Below, in pieces: positions 16,405 to 25,157 of a DNA stretch of 46,261 nucleotides. The stretch is from Gammaproteobacteria bacterium (GTDB lineage Bacteria; Pseudomonadota; Gammaproteobacteria; Steroidobacterales; Steroidobacteraceae). Location: assembly GCA_027366635.1 (NCBI GenBank), contig DAHXNE010000026.1, forward strand, positions 1 through 46,261, in the 5' to 3' direction. How positions within the stretch are numbered: position 1 is the stretch's first letter; each line of letters begins with the position of its first letter. The notes beneath the pieces were generated by a model, which did not search any database, was not told the DNA's origin, and was given only the letters and a program-made list of their open reading frames with translations. Position numbers and translations under genes: made by a program.

Positions 16405-17031
16405 GCCCGTTGCCTCTGCAATAGGCTTGTCCGCGCCGCCGTCTCGGACCAAGCGGCCACGTCGAAAAATCCCATCTGGCAGGTGAGGCCGCCGCTGGCA
16501 ACATTCCGCGGTGCCTGCTCAAGCCGGAGCGTGACGATCACACGGAGCCGAATATCAGCTTCGCGACGCCGGGAAGACAACCGGGCCTGGTAGGTTGCGC
16601 GCACGCTGCCAGCGGATCGAGCCACTCGCTGCCGATGAGCGGATCCGTCGATCCGATGCTGCCGCTTCGCATGGCGTAGTTTCATCCGCGCTCGTCGCGC
16701 CGCGATTGACTCGGAAATCAATCTGGGAGCCATCCTCGAATTTTCGCCACTTCCGCGACACCACCGGGAACCGTGACGTAGTTCACGGTTTGTCGCCAGA
16801 ATCCTGAACGCCAGCTAACTGAACCCGCGCTGCCAACCGGCGGTGGCCGGTTGCGTTGCCCCTAAATCGAGCGTTTAGCGGCGGTTCATACACATTCGCT
16901 AAAGTACTCCGCCTAGGACCGCGGCGAGGGCCTGCCAGGGTGGAATTGGTGGCGAACTGCGCAGCGGGACAACTACGAAGAATGCCTGTCATTAGACTTT
17001 GAGTCTTGCAGTGACAATTGCGGAGTGCGCT
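16405..17031. other. 627-base stretch without a recognisable gene
   Basis: Short frames occur on both strands, but none resembles a known family. The stretch holds an 8-base perfect inverted repeat, AACCGTGA-CGTAGT-TCACGGTT (16769-16790), a TTTAGCG/CGCTAAA pair with 7-base arms (16874-16903), and AGACT-TTG-AGTCT (16994-17006) shortly before the lipoprotein gene. These may be regulatory or remnants; I see no transposase or tRNA. Confidence 0.4.
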
Positions 17032-17979
17032 ATGACATCCTCGAGTCGTTTCACTTCTCTATGGCGAGTGGTACGCCTGATAGCCGTCGCGGGTCTGTCT
17101 GTGCCGTTTTTGGCCGCATGTGGTGGCGGTAGCGGTTCCTCGTCCTCGACGCTGAATCTGGGAATCACCGACGGACCGGTGACGTCGGCGAGCTCGGTAG
17201 TGGTTTCGTTCACGGGCGTGGAGCTGCAACCGAGCGGCGGCGGCAAGGCGATCACCTTCAATTTCAGTAGCCCCGAGACAATCGATCTGCTCAACGAGCA
17301 AAACGGCAACGAAGCGTCGCTGCTCAGCGGCGTTGCCGTTCCGGCGGGAAATTACGCCTGGATCCGCCTGCTGCTCAATGTCGCCTCGAACGGCACGGTG
17401 GCGAATTCGTACATTGATATCAACGGTGCGCAATATCCGCTGGTGATTCCGAGCGGGGCGCAGACGGGCCTGAAACTGGTTCAGGGCTTCACCATGACAG
17501 CCAATCAGGTAGCTAATTTCACCATCGACTTCATGCTGCAGCAGTCGATCACCGCGCCGCCCGGACTGACCTCGGGCGGGGGTACGCAGGACTACCTCCT
17601 CAAGCCGGCGCTGCGCCTCGTCAACAATGTCCAGGCCGGAACGATCGCCGGTACGGTGGCGCTCTCGAGCTTGCAGAGCAATTCGGCATGCCTTGCCGGC
17701 GATTCCGGAAGCGGCCCGCTGCCGAATGCCCAGGTGTACATTTTCTCGGGGAGCGTGACGCCTTCGAGCAGCCTGACCCCGGTCGTGGAGCCGGAGATCG
17801 CGCTCTCGTCCTCAGGAAGCTACACTTATGATCAGCCGTTCCTGCTCGCAGGCGACTATACGCTGGCGGTGGCGTGCACCAGCACCTCGAGCACGGGCTC
17901 GACCAGCGTGGTGTTCGTGCCGGCCGCAGGCGTGACCGGAACCGTCACCGCGAATCAGACTACGACGGTGAATCTGTAG
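17032..17979 (+). CDS. DUF4382 domain lipoprotein
   Basis: A 315-residue protein with a lipoprotein signal peptide: hydrophobic LIAVAGLSVPF then the lipobox LAAC, followed by a Gly/Ser linker. Residues from about 38 to 200 match DUF4382 (LNLGITDGPVTSASSVVVSFTGVEL, later PAGNYAWIRLLL). The C-terminal part looks like a second beta-rich domain with a carboxypeptidase-regulatory-like pattern (GSYTYDQPFLLAGDYTLAVAC). It should be anchored in a membrane facing the periplasm or the surface. Function is unknown. The ATG at 17032 gives a good signal peptide. Confidence 0.82.
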   Translation: MTSSSRFTSLWRVVRLIAVAGLSVPFLAACGGGSGSSSSTLNLGITDGPVTSASSVVVSFTGVELQPSGGGKAITFNFSSPETIDLLNEQNGNEASLLSGVAVPAGNYAWIRLLLNVASNGTVANSYIDINGAQYPLVIPSGAQTGLKLVQGFTMTANQVANFTIDFMLQQSITAPPGLTSGGGTQDYLLKPALRLVNNVQAGTIAGTVALSSLQSNSACLAGDSGSGPLPNAQVYIFSGSVTPSSSLTPVVEPEIALSSSGSYTYDQPFLLAGDYTLAVACTSTSSTGSTSVVFVPAAGVTGTVTANQTTTVNL

Positions 17980-17993
17980 GCCACCGACACTAG

Positions 17994-18029
17994 GGGCCCC
18001 TGACACGGAAACACGCTGGTCAGGGGCCC
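17994..18029. terminator. Strong hairpin between convergent genes
   Basis: GGGCCCCTGAC (17994-18004) pairs perfectly with GTCAGGGGCCC (18019-18029) across a 14-base loop. It follows the lipoprotein stop by 14 bases. The following bases are only weakly T-rich, so it may act as a terminator or a 3'-end-stabilising stem. Confidence 0.6.
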
Positions 18030-18307
18030 TCTTGACCAGTGCCGCGCGCGCGTGTCAGTGGCGCTACGCTCTGTTGCGAGCGACGGGTTTGACGAGTGCT
18101 CGCAGGTGCCGGCCGTATGGGTCGGCGCGCGGTGGGAAGAAGCGTTGGTCCACGCCGCCGTGCGCGCGGAGGCGGTGGCGGCCTGTCTGTGACGCAAGGC
18201 GCCCGCGTTCGCGTCAGACGAGCAACAGTGCCGGTAACGCTGTGGAGTATTTCCGGCGCGGGGCGCCGGATCGGCCTGTCATCGCGGCTCGTGGCCCGGT
18301 CGCTGAC

Positions 18308-19933
18308 TCAACCGCCGCTCGGGAGCAGCTCGCGCAGCAGCCGCAGCAGCGCCTCGGCGCGGATGGGCTTGCTGGTGACGCGCAGGTCCGGATCGAAGGC
18401 GATGCTGCGGATCGCTAGTGATGTGTCGCCGCTGACCAGCACCGCTTTGAAGTGGGGGCCGAGGCGCTCGCGAATCGCCGCAATCACTTGGAGGCCTGTT
18501 TGGGCCGGGCCGAGGTGGTAGTCCGTCATCAACAAATCGAAGTGCGGCTGCGCGGTGAGCGCGTCCAGGGCCCCTTCGAGCGAGCTGACCGCCGTGACGG
18601 CAAAGCCCTCGATTTTCAGCAACATGCGGGTCGCATCGCGCACGCTCGGGTCGTCTTCCACGAGTAGGATACGCGGCTGAGCACTGCGAACGGCGGCAGG
18701 CGCAGCGGCGGCGTACTCCTCGCGCGGTTCCGGCGCGGGCGTGAGTCTGCCGGCCGACGGCAACAGCAGCGCGAAGCTCGAGCCTCGACCCGGCTGCGAG
18801 TGCACCTCGATCTTCAACCCGAGCAGATCGACGATGCGTTTGACGATCGCGAGGCCCAGGCCGTATCCGTCGCGCGTGGTGTTGGTGGCGATGCCGACTT
18901 GATAGAACTCGTCGTAGATCAGCGGGATCTGGTCGGCGCAAATTCCGATGCCGGAGTCGCGCACTTCCAGCCGTACCATCGATTGGTCCGCCACCGCGCA
19001 GGTGAGCGCCACGCCGCCGTTGCGGGTGTATTTGATGGCATTCGACACGAGGTTGCGTAGCACTTGCTCGACCAATGAGGCGTCGCTGTGAACACGCGCG
19101 TCCGTCGCATCGATCTCGAGCGTGAGACCCTTGCGGGTCGCGACCGTGGCGAACTCGCGGCGCATCTCCTCGAAGATGAACGCCACAGAGAAGTCGGTGA
19201 TGTCCGGCCGCACGCTGCCGGATTCCAGTTTGCTGATATCGAGCAGGGCATTCAGCAGGCGCGACATCGCTGCGATGGCCTGCTCCTGCTGGGCCAGCGC
19301 CTCGGTGACCGAGGGGTCGCTGACAGTGCGCCGCAGCGTGCCGTTCAGCAATGCCAGTGCCTGCAGCGGCTGGCGCAGGTCGTGGCTGGCGGTGGCGAGG
19401 AACCGGCTTTTGCCCTGATTGGCGCGCTCGGAGCTCTCGCGCGCCTGGTCCGCGACATTGCGCGCCTCCTCGGCCGCCGAGCGGGCCGCAATCAACTCGC
19501 GTTGCACGTGTTGCCGCTCACTCACGTCGCGGATCGCCACGACCACGAGTTGCGGGTCGTTGTCCGCGACCGGGCTGAGGCTGATCTCGACGGGGAACTC
19601 GCTGGCGTCGCGGCGCAGCGCGTAGAGCTCGAGGTTCTGGCCCATGGGCCGTACCCGCATGCGCGTCATGTAATCGGCACGGTGACCCAGATGGCGGTCG
19701 CGGAACCGTTGCGGGATCAGTGTCTCGACCGGCAGGCCGACGATCTCTTCGCGCGCGTAGCCGAACAGGGCGAGCACCTGCCGATTGGCAAAGCGGATGA
19801 CGCCCTCGGCGTCGACCATGAGCATCGCGTCGGGGGCCGCTTCCAGCGCACTGAGCGCGAGCTGAGGTGGCATCATGCGCATGACGAGCAGCGTCCTCCC
19901 ATTGGCGACAACCGGGTTTGACGGTGCGGCCAT
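18308..19933 (-). CDS. Hybrid sensor histidine kinase (PAS-HisKA-HATPase-REC)
   Basis: A 541-residue soluble kinase. A PAS domain spans about residues 25-145 (DAEGVIRFANRQVLALFGYA), then a coiled linker, and the phosphorylated histidine H184 in FLATASHDLRQPLQAL. The ATPase has the N box LVSNAIKYT and G boxes RDSGIGI and GYGLGLAIV. A C-terminal receiver domain (421-541) has acidic pocket VEDD, phosphoacceptor D471 (MTDYHLG) and K522 (SKP). No membrane segments are evident, so it senses a cytoplasmic signal, possibly redox or oxygen through PAS, though no cofactor ligand is obvious. No response regulator with a DNA-binding domain is adjacent. Confidence 0.9.
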   Translation of the reverse strand: MAAPSNPVVANGRTLLVMRMMPPQLALSALEAAPDAMLMVDAEGVIRFANRQVLALFGYAREEIVGLPVETLIPQRFRDRHLGHRADYMTRMRVRPMGQNLELYALRRDASEFPVEISLSPVADNDPQLVVVAIRDVSERQHVQRELIAARSAAEEARNVADQARESSERANQGKSRFLATASHDLRQPLQALALLNGTLRRTVSDPSVTEALAQQEQAIAAMSRLLNALLDISKLESGSVRPDITDFSVAFIFEEMRREFATVATRKGLTLEIDATDARVHSDASLVEQVLRNLVSNAIKYTRNGGVALTCAVADQSMVRLEVRDSGIGICADQIPLIYDEFYQVGIATNTTRDGYGLGLAIVKRIVDLLGLKIEVHSQPGRGSSFALLLPSAGRLTPAPEPREEYAAAAPAAVRSAQPRILLVEDDPSVRDATRMLLKIEGFAVTAVSSLEGALDALTAQPHFDLLMTDYHLGPAQTGLQVIAAIRERLGPHFKAVLVSGDTSLAIRSIAFDPDLRVTSKPIRAEALLRLLRELLPSGG

Positions 19934-20221
19934 CCATACCCGTGTCTATTCTGCGGCGTACTGTCCGGGGCATTGGCGGCAAGCTTCGCCAAATTTACCG
20001 CGTCGCGCAGGTGTTACTTGAAAAGAATACCAGTTCACCGATGCGTGCCGCAATTGCGACTCAGGAACGATCCACATCGCGGTTACAAAGCGTAACGCTG
20101 GGCACATTGCGCAGTTCGCCGACTGGTTCGGGCGTGGGTAAAGATACGCACAGCATACTAGCCCCGCGCGTGCCACCCTCTCAGCTCGACATGGGTCGCG
20201 GAATGTGCGGACGGACTGACC

Positions 20222-21568
20222 ATGACTGAATGCCGCGGGGGCGTGCCCGGGTTCAAAGCGCCATTTGTGCGCGTCTTGCGGCGCGAGTTCGCGATCGTGA
20301 CGCGATTTGACGGCTCGCTGCCGGTCGCGCCGATCGCGGCACCGAGCGCGCCCTGTCAGCTCTACGTGCACGTCCCGTTCTGCGAGTCGCTCTGTCCGTT
20401 CTGCTCGTTTCACCGCGTCAAGTACCGAGAGGAGAAGTCGCGCGAGTATTTCGCGATGCTGCGGCGGGAGATCCGCCTGTACTGCGATCGCGGCTTCACT
20501 TTCGGGGATGTTTACGTCGGCGGCGGTACTCCGACTGTCAATCCCCGCGAGCTCATCGAGACCGTCCGGCTGATCCGCGCCTGCTGGCCGATCCGCACGC
20601 TGTCGGTGGAAACCAATCCGAACCATTTGCGGCCGGACCTGCTCGATGCGTTGCAAGGTGCCGGTGTCGACCGGCTGTCCGTCGGCGTGCAGAGCTTCGA
20701 TGACATGCTGCTGCGCGCCATGCGGCGCTACGAGCCATACGGCAGTGGCGCCCGGATCGCCGCGCAGCTGGCCGCGGCCCGGGGCCGCTTCCCGACGCTC
20801 AACGTCGATATGATCTTCAATTTCGCGGAGCAGACCCACGAGTCCCTCAAGCGTGACCTCGCCATCGTGCGCGAGCTCGAAGTGGAGCAAGTGTCCTTCT
20901 ATCCGCTGATGAGCGCCACGTCCACGGCCCGCCACATGGCGAAGAGTCTCGGGGTTGCGGCTCCCGGTCGCGAGTTCGAGTATTACGAACGGATCCTCGA
21001 GCTGTTGCGTCCCGCTTACGAACCATCGTCCGCGTGGTGCTTCTCGCGCGCCGCGCCTCGGTCCGGTCCACGGCCTATCGATGAATACGTCACGCAGCAG
21101 GACGAATACGTCGGTGTCGGCAGCGGGGCATTCAGCTATGTGGGTGGGCGGCTGTATTCGACCACGTTCTCCCTGAACCGCTATCGCGAGCGGATCGCGG
21201 CCGGGGAAAGCGGTATCACGGAATGCAAAGTCCTGACACTCAAGCAGCGCATGCGTTACGACTTCCTGATGCGGCTGTTCGGGCTCTCCCTGCCGTACGC
21301 GTTCATCACGGCGAAGTACGGCCGCTCGTTCTGGTGGCGGATGGCGCCGGAGCTGGCCGCCATGCGCCTGATCGGCGCCATACGCTACGACGCGGATGCC
21401 ATCCGTCTGACGCAGCGCGGCATGTGCTGCTGGATGTCGATGATGTCCGAGTTCTTCACGGCGGTGAACACATTTCGTGACAAGATGCGCCGGCACATTC
21501 GGGCCGAGGAATACCGCCCCGGCGGGGCGGACTTCGGGCGTGCAGCACGCGGCGCTGGCACGCCATAG
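20222..21568 (+). CDS. Radical SAM protein, coproporphyrinogen III oxidase/HemW-like
   Basis: A 448-residue radical SAM enzyme. The cluster motif is CESLCPFC (CxxxCxFC) near residues 54-61, preceded by LYVHVPFC as in HemN/HemW. GGGTPT, VETNPNHL and RLSVGVQSFDD are the usual SAM-binding and barrel motifs, and the C terminus (KVLTLKQRMRYDFLMRLFGL) resembles the HemN_C domain. True HemN oxidises coproporphyrinogen anaerobically, while HemW carries heme; which applies cannot be decided from sequence alone. It precedes a cluster encoding more than 20 c-type heme sites, so a link to heme supply is plausible. Confidence 0.82.
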   Translation: MTECRGGVPGFKAPFVRVLRREFAIVTRFDGSLPVAPIAAPSAPCQLYVHVPFCESLCPFCSFHRVKYREEKSREYFAMLRREIRLYCDRGFTFGDVYVGGGTPTVNPRELIETVRLIRACWPIRTLSVETNPNHLRPDLLDALQGAGVDRLSVGVQSFDDMLLRAMRRYEPYGSGARIAAQLAAARGRFPTLNVDMIFNFAEQTHESLKRDLAIVRELEVEQVSFYPLMSATSTARHMAKSLGVAAPGREFEYYERILELLRPAYEPSSAWCFSRAAPRSGPRPIDEYVTQQDEYVGVGSGAFSYVGGRLYSTTFSLNRYRERIAAGESGITECKVLTLKQRMRYDFLMRLFGLSLPYAFITAKYGRSFWWRMAPELAAMRLIGAIRYDADAIRLTQRGMCCWMSMMSEFFTAVNTFRDKMRRHIRAEEYRPGGADFGRAARGAGTP

Positions 21569-21712
21569 ACCCGTTCCAAGCGGACCGTTCGCCGCCTCCC
21601 GGCGGATTCCTTGCGGAAATCCCGTACTGCTTTGCACCATCACGCCTCGTTAGCATCGCTGCCCAGTGACGCCTCTGCCGCGATCGGCCGGGGTGCGAGG
21701 TGGGAGACGCCG

Positions 21713-24139
21713 ATGGGTAAGGTCCGTGAGGCGATCTGGGTGGCCGGCCGCCTGATCCGCAGAGTAGGTGTTCTGGGGGCCGTGGCGATGCTTGCGGCAT
21801 GCGCGGGCAGCACCGGCGCATCGGGCCCCGCCGGACCGGCGGGTGCGACCGGCCCGGCCGGCCCGTCCGGACCGAGCAGCACGGTGAGCGCGCTCGACGT
21901 GAGCACCGCCACGAAGATCACCGCGACCATCACCAACGTCACGATTCCCTCCTCGGGACAACCGATCGTCGATTTCACGCTCGTGGATCAGAACGGCGAG
22001 CCGCTCTCGGGCCTGCCCGCCGCCGATGTCAGTTTCGCCATTGCCCGGCTCGTGCCCGCTGGCGTGCAACTGAATGCCTACCCGAGGCTGCCGGCGCCGG
22101 TTCCGCTCCTGCGGCCCCAATGGCAGTCCTACCTCTACAACATGGTCGAGCCCGCGCCCGCATCCGCCGGAACCGCCACCGATCCGGTCGTAGGTACCAC
22201 GGCTGAGCCGCAGGCAACGACCGAAGCCGGCACCGCCGGAACGCTCGTCGATAACGGCAATGGCAGCTACCAGTACGAGTTCGCGAAGGACATCGAAACC
22301 GATCCGGTCGTGACCTACGATCCGAGCTACGTTCATCGCGTCGGTCTCGAGATCCGCAATCTCGCTCCCGCCAACAGCCCGGTGTACACATTCATCCCGG
22401 CGACCGGAGCGACCACCGGGTTCGATGCCAACGATGCCGTGTCCAACGCGCAATGCCTCGCCTGTCACCAGCAACTGGCCTTTCACGGCGGTGCGCGCAC
22501 CAACGTGCAGTATTGCGTCATCTGCCACAATCCGAGCTCGATAGATCCGTCGAGCGGCAATACGCTCGATTTCTCGGTGATGATTCACAAGATCCACATG
22601 GGCGTCGATCTGCCGAGCGTCGTGGCGGGCACGAATTACTATATCTTCGGTTACCAGAACCAGATCTTCGATTTCAGTAACGTCGCCTATCCGCAGACCG
22701 ATCTCAGCGACAACAGCAGCGCAGTATCGGGTTCCGGTACCCGTTTCTGCACGACCTGCCACGAGCCTGACGATCCCAGTGCGCCGCAATCCGGCGATTA
22801 CCAGACGGTTATTGTTGCTGCCACCTGCGCCTCGTGTCACGACAACATCGATTTCGCGACGGGACAAGGCCATGACGGGATCATAGCAACCGACGCCCAG
22901 TGTTCGACCTGTCACGGACCGACCTCTACGCTCGACAATGGCACGCTGCAGGTGGCGGCCGCCCATGCTCTGGGGGTGGATGCCGCGGCCGGAAAGTTCG
23001 CCTTCAAGATCGTGAATGTCGCGAACACCGCGCCGGGCGATACGCCGTCCGTGACCCTGGAGGTCGTCAACCCGGATGCCAACGACGCGCCGTACACTTT
23101 GCCGGGACCGTTCGTGGGCGGGTCGCTGTCGGTCGATATGGCGTGGCCGACCGAGGGCTTCCAAAATATCGGCAGCGACAGCGCCACTGCCACCAGCGGC
23201 ACGCCCAATCAGCCGGTGTCTATCAACTTTCTCGGTAGCAACGTGACCGACAACGGCAATGGCACGTTCACGGCACTCTCACCGGTGCCCATTCCGACTA
23301 CGGCCTCCGGCTCGGGGCAAATGGCGGTGGAGGGGCGGGTGCCGGTGGCGCTGCCGAATGTATCGGGCAGCGGCACGACCACGGTGAACCTCGGTATCGA
23401 CGGTGTCACCGATGACTTTCCGATCACCGACGCGAGCGCGGTGGCGCCCGCGCAAATCGTCTCGATCGCCAAATGCGATGCCTGTCATCACGACTTGAGT
23501 GAGCACGGCCAGTTGCGCACCAACAAAATAGAGCTGTGCGCGGCCTGCCACAACGCCGATGCCACTGACATCGGGGAGCACACGGCCGCCTCGGGCGCCT
23601 GCGGGCCGGTGGGCAGCGCGGGCGCGAATCCCGTCCAGTCGATCGACTTCGCGATCTTCATCCATGAGATCCATGCCTCGGGCGCGGTCGATGCCGCTGG
23701 CAATCTGCGCTACCCGAATGGGTTGACCATTTGTAGTTTCGGCGCGAGGCCCCAGACGTTCAATGTCGCCTACCCGGGCAATCTGGAGGACTGCAATGCC
23801 TGTCACGTGAACAACTCGTACTACCCGGTGAGCGACGCCCAGGCGCTGGGTCCGACGGTTGGTCTCGATCCGACCGCCCGCACGACCCTGACCGATGACG
23901 TCGCGGTCTCGCCGAACGCCGCGATCTGCGCGAGCTGCCATACGAGCCAGACGGCTGAGGAGCACATGATCCAGAATGGCGGTGACTTCACTGCGACCAA
24001 GAGCGCCACGGGCGCCTTGGTGCCGTCGAGCGTCGAGACCTGCGCGTTGTGTCACGGGCCCGGTGGAATAGCGGACGTGGCGGTGATGCACAACCTGGCG
24101 GATTTCCCCAATAGTACCGGTAGCACCGCCAGCAATTAA
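21713..24139 (+). CDS. Decaheme c-type cytochrome lipoprotein, OmcA/MtrC family
   Basis: An 808-residue surface cytochrome. The ATG at 21713, preceded by GGGAG, gives a lipoprotein signal peptide with lipobox LAAC, followed by a collagen-like GPAGPAG stretch. Ten CxxCH sites are present: CLACH, CVICH, CTTCH, CASCH and CSTCH at residues 248-401, then CDACH, CAACH, CNACH, CASCH and CALCH at 588-781. A beta-rich segment lies before each pentaheme block. This is the four-domain plan of MtrC/OmcA, which pass electrons to minerals or other extracellular acceptors. The decaheme partner and outer-membrane barrel follow directly. Confidence 0.93.
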   Translation: MGKVREAIWVAGRLIRRVGVLGAVAMLAACAGSTGASGPAGPAGATGPAGPSGPSSTVSALDVSTATKITATITNVTIPSSGQPIVDFTLVDQNGEPLSGLPAADVSFAIARLVPAGVQLNAYPRLPAPVPLLRPQWQSYLYNMVEPAPASAGTATDPVVGTTAEPQATTEAGTAGTLVDNGNGSYQYEFAKDIETDPVVTYDPSYVHRVGLEIRNLAPANSPVYTFIPATGATTGFDANDAVSNAQCLACHQQLAFHGGARTNVQYCVICHNPSSIDPSSGNTLDFSVMIHKIHMGVDLPSVVAGTNYYIFGYQNQIFDFSNVAYPQTDLSDNSSAVSGSGTRFCTTCHEPDDPSAPQSGDYQTVIVAATCASCHDNIDFATGQGHDGIIATDAQCSTCHGPTSTLDNGTLQVAAAHALGVDAAAGKFAFKIVNVANTAPGDTPSVTLEVVNPDANDAPYTLPGPFVGGSLSVDMAWPTEGFQNIGSDSATATSGTPNQPVSINFLGSNVTDNGNGTFTALSPVPIPTTASGSGQMAVEGRVPVALPNVSGSGTTTVNLGIDGVTDDFPITDASAVAPAQIVSIAKCDACHHDLSEHGQLRTNKIELCAACHNADATDIGEHTAASGACGPVGSAGANPVQSIDFAIFIHEIHASGAVDAAGNLRYPNGLTICSFGARPQTFNVAYPGNLEDCNACHVNNSYYPVSDAQALGPTVGLDPTARTTLTDDVAVSPNAAICASCHTSQTAEEHMIQNGGDFTATKSATGALVPSSVETCALCHGPGGIADVAVMHNLADFPNSTGSTASN

Positions 24140-24157
24140 GGCGCGGGCAAACGCCAC

Positions 24158-25150
24158 ATGAATGCTGCACGTCCACGAATTCAACGGTTCTGGTCAGCCG
24201 CGGCGGTGGCACTGGCCGGTATGGTGATGTTTCTGGCAGCGGGCGCGGCATGGGCCGCGCCGCCCGCCGGTCCGCCCGTGCCTGCCGTGCCGAGTAACTC
24301 GCCCACGGCGCTTGGCTACAGCGCCCAAGGCGCCGATACCTGCCTGATGTGCCATCGGACCAACGCGCGGGTGATGGCCATCTTTCGCAGCCCGCACGCG
24401 CAGCCGAACAACCCGCGCAGCCCATTCGGGCCGGGCGGGTTGCAGTGCGAGGCCTGTCATGGGCCGGGCGAGGCCCACGTAAAGGCGTTCGGGATGAAGC
24501 CGGCGGGCATCGTGGTGTTCGGTCCGCATTCGCCGACGCCGGTGGCCAAGCAGAACTCGATGTGCCTGGCTTGCCACAAGAACGTGGCGCGCGTATGGCT
24601 GACCGGGGCGCACGCGGCCAATAACGTCAGTTGCGCCGACTGTCACCAGATTCATGCCGGCACGGATCCGGTCATGATGCAGGCCACCGAGGCAAGCGTC
24701 TGCGCCAAGTGTCATCAGGCGGTCGTGGCGCAGTTTCGCATGCCCTATCATCATCCAGTGCTCGAGGGCACCATGACCTGCTCGTCCTGCCATGATCCGC
24801 ACGGCTCGTTCGGACCGGACATGCTCATCAAGAGCACTGTGAACGCGACATGCACCAGTTGTCATGCCGCGATGCGCGGTCCGTTCCTATGGGAACATCA
24901 GCCGGTCACCGACGACTGTCTGGACTGCCATACGCCGCACGGTTCGGCCGTGGCGTCGTTGCTGAAGGAGCCGACGCCCATTCTGTGTCAGCAGTGTCAT
25001 GATCTTGCCGGCCATCCGTCCGTGCCGTACGGTCCCCAGGGCCTGCCCGCAGGCATGCCCAACCCTTATCTGCTGATCGGTGGATGCGTGAACTGCCACT
25101 CCCGCATCCACGGCTCGAACAGTCCGTCGGGGCAGTATCTGATGCGCTAG
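24158..25150 (+). CDS. Decaheme c-type cytochrome, DmsE/MtrA/MtrD family
   Basis: A 330-residue periplasmic cytochrome with a signal peptide (MVMFLAAGAAWA then APPAGPP). Ten CxxCH sites are spaced over the mature protein: CLMCH, CEACH, CLACH, CADCH, CAKCH, CSSCH, CTSCH, CLDCH, CQQCH and CVNCH. Size and heme number match MtrA/DmsE, which insert into an MtrB barrel as a heme wire across the outer membrane. It lies 18 bases after the MtrC-like gene and eight bases before the barrel gene. Confidence 0.94.
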   Translation: MNAARPRIQRFWSAAAVALAGMVMFLAAGAAWAAPPAGPPVPAVPSNSPTALGYSAQGADTCLMCHRTNARVMAIFRSPHAQPNNPRSPFGPGGLQCEACHGPGEAHVKAFGMKPAGIVVFGPHSPTPVAKQNSMCLACHKNVARVWLTGAHAANNVSCADCHQIHAGTDPVMMQATEASVCAKCHQAVVAQFRMPYHHPVLEGTMTCSSCHDPHGSFGPDMLIKSTVNATCTSCHAAMRGPFLWEHQPVTDDCLDCHTPHGSAVASLLKEPTPILCQQCHDLAGHPSVPYGPQGLPAGMPNPYLLIGGCVNCHSRIHGSNSPSGQYLMR

Positions 25151-25157
25151 AGGAACC

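Noticed and set aside
16401-16764. Short minus-strand frames after the ABC transporter gene
   Set aside because: They are Arg/Ala/Ser-rich, resemble no family, and have composition expected of chance frames in GC-rich DNA.
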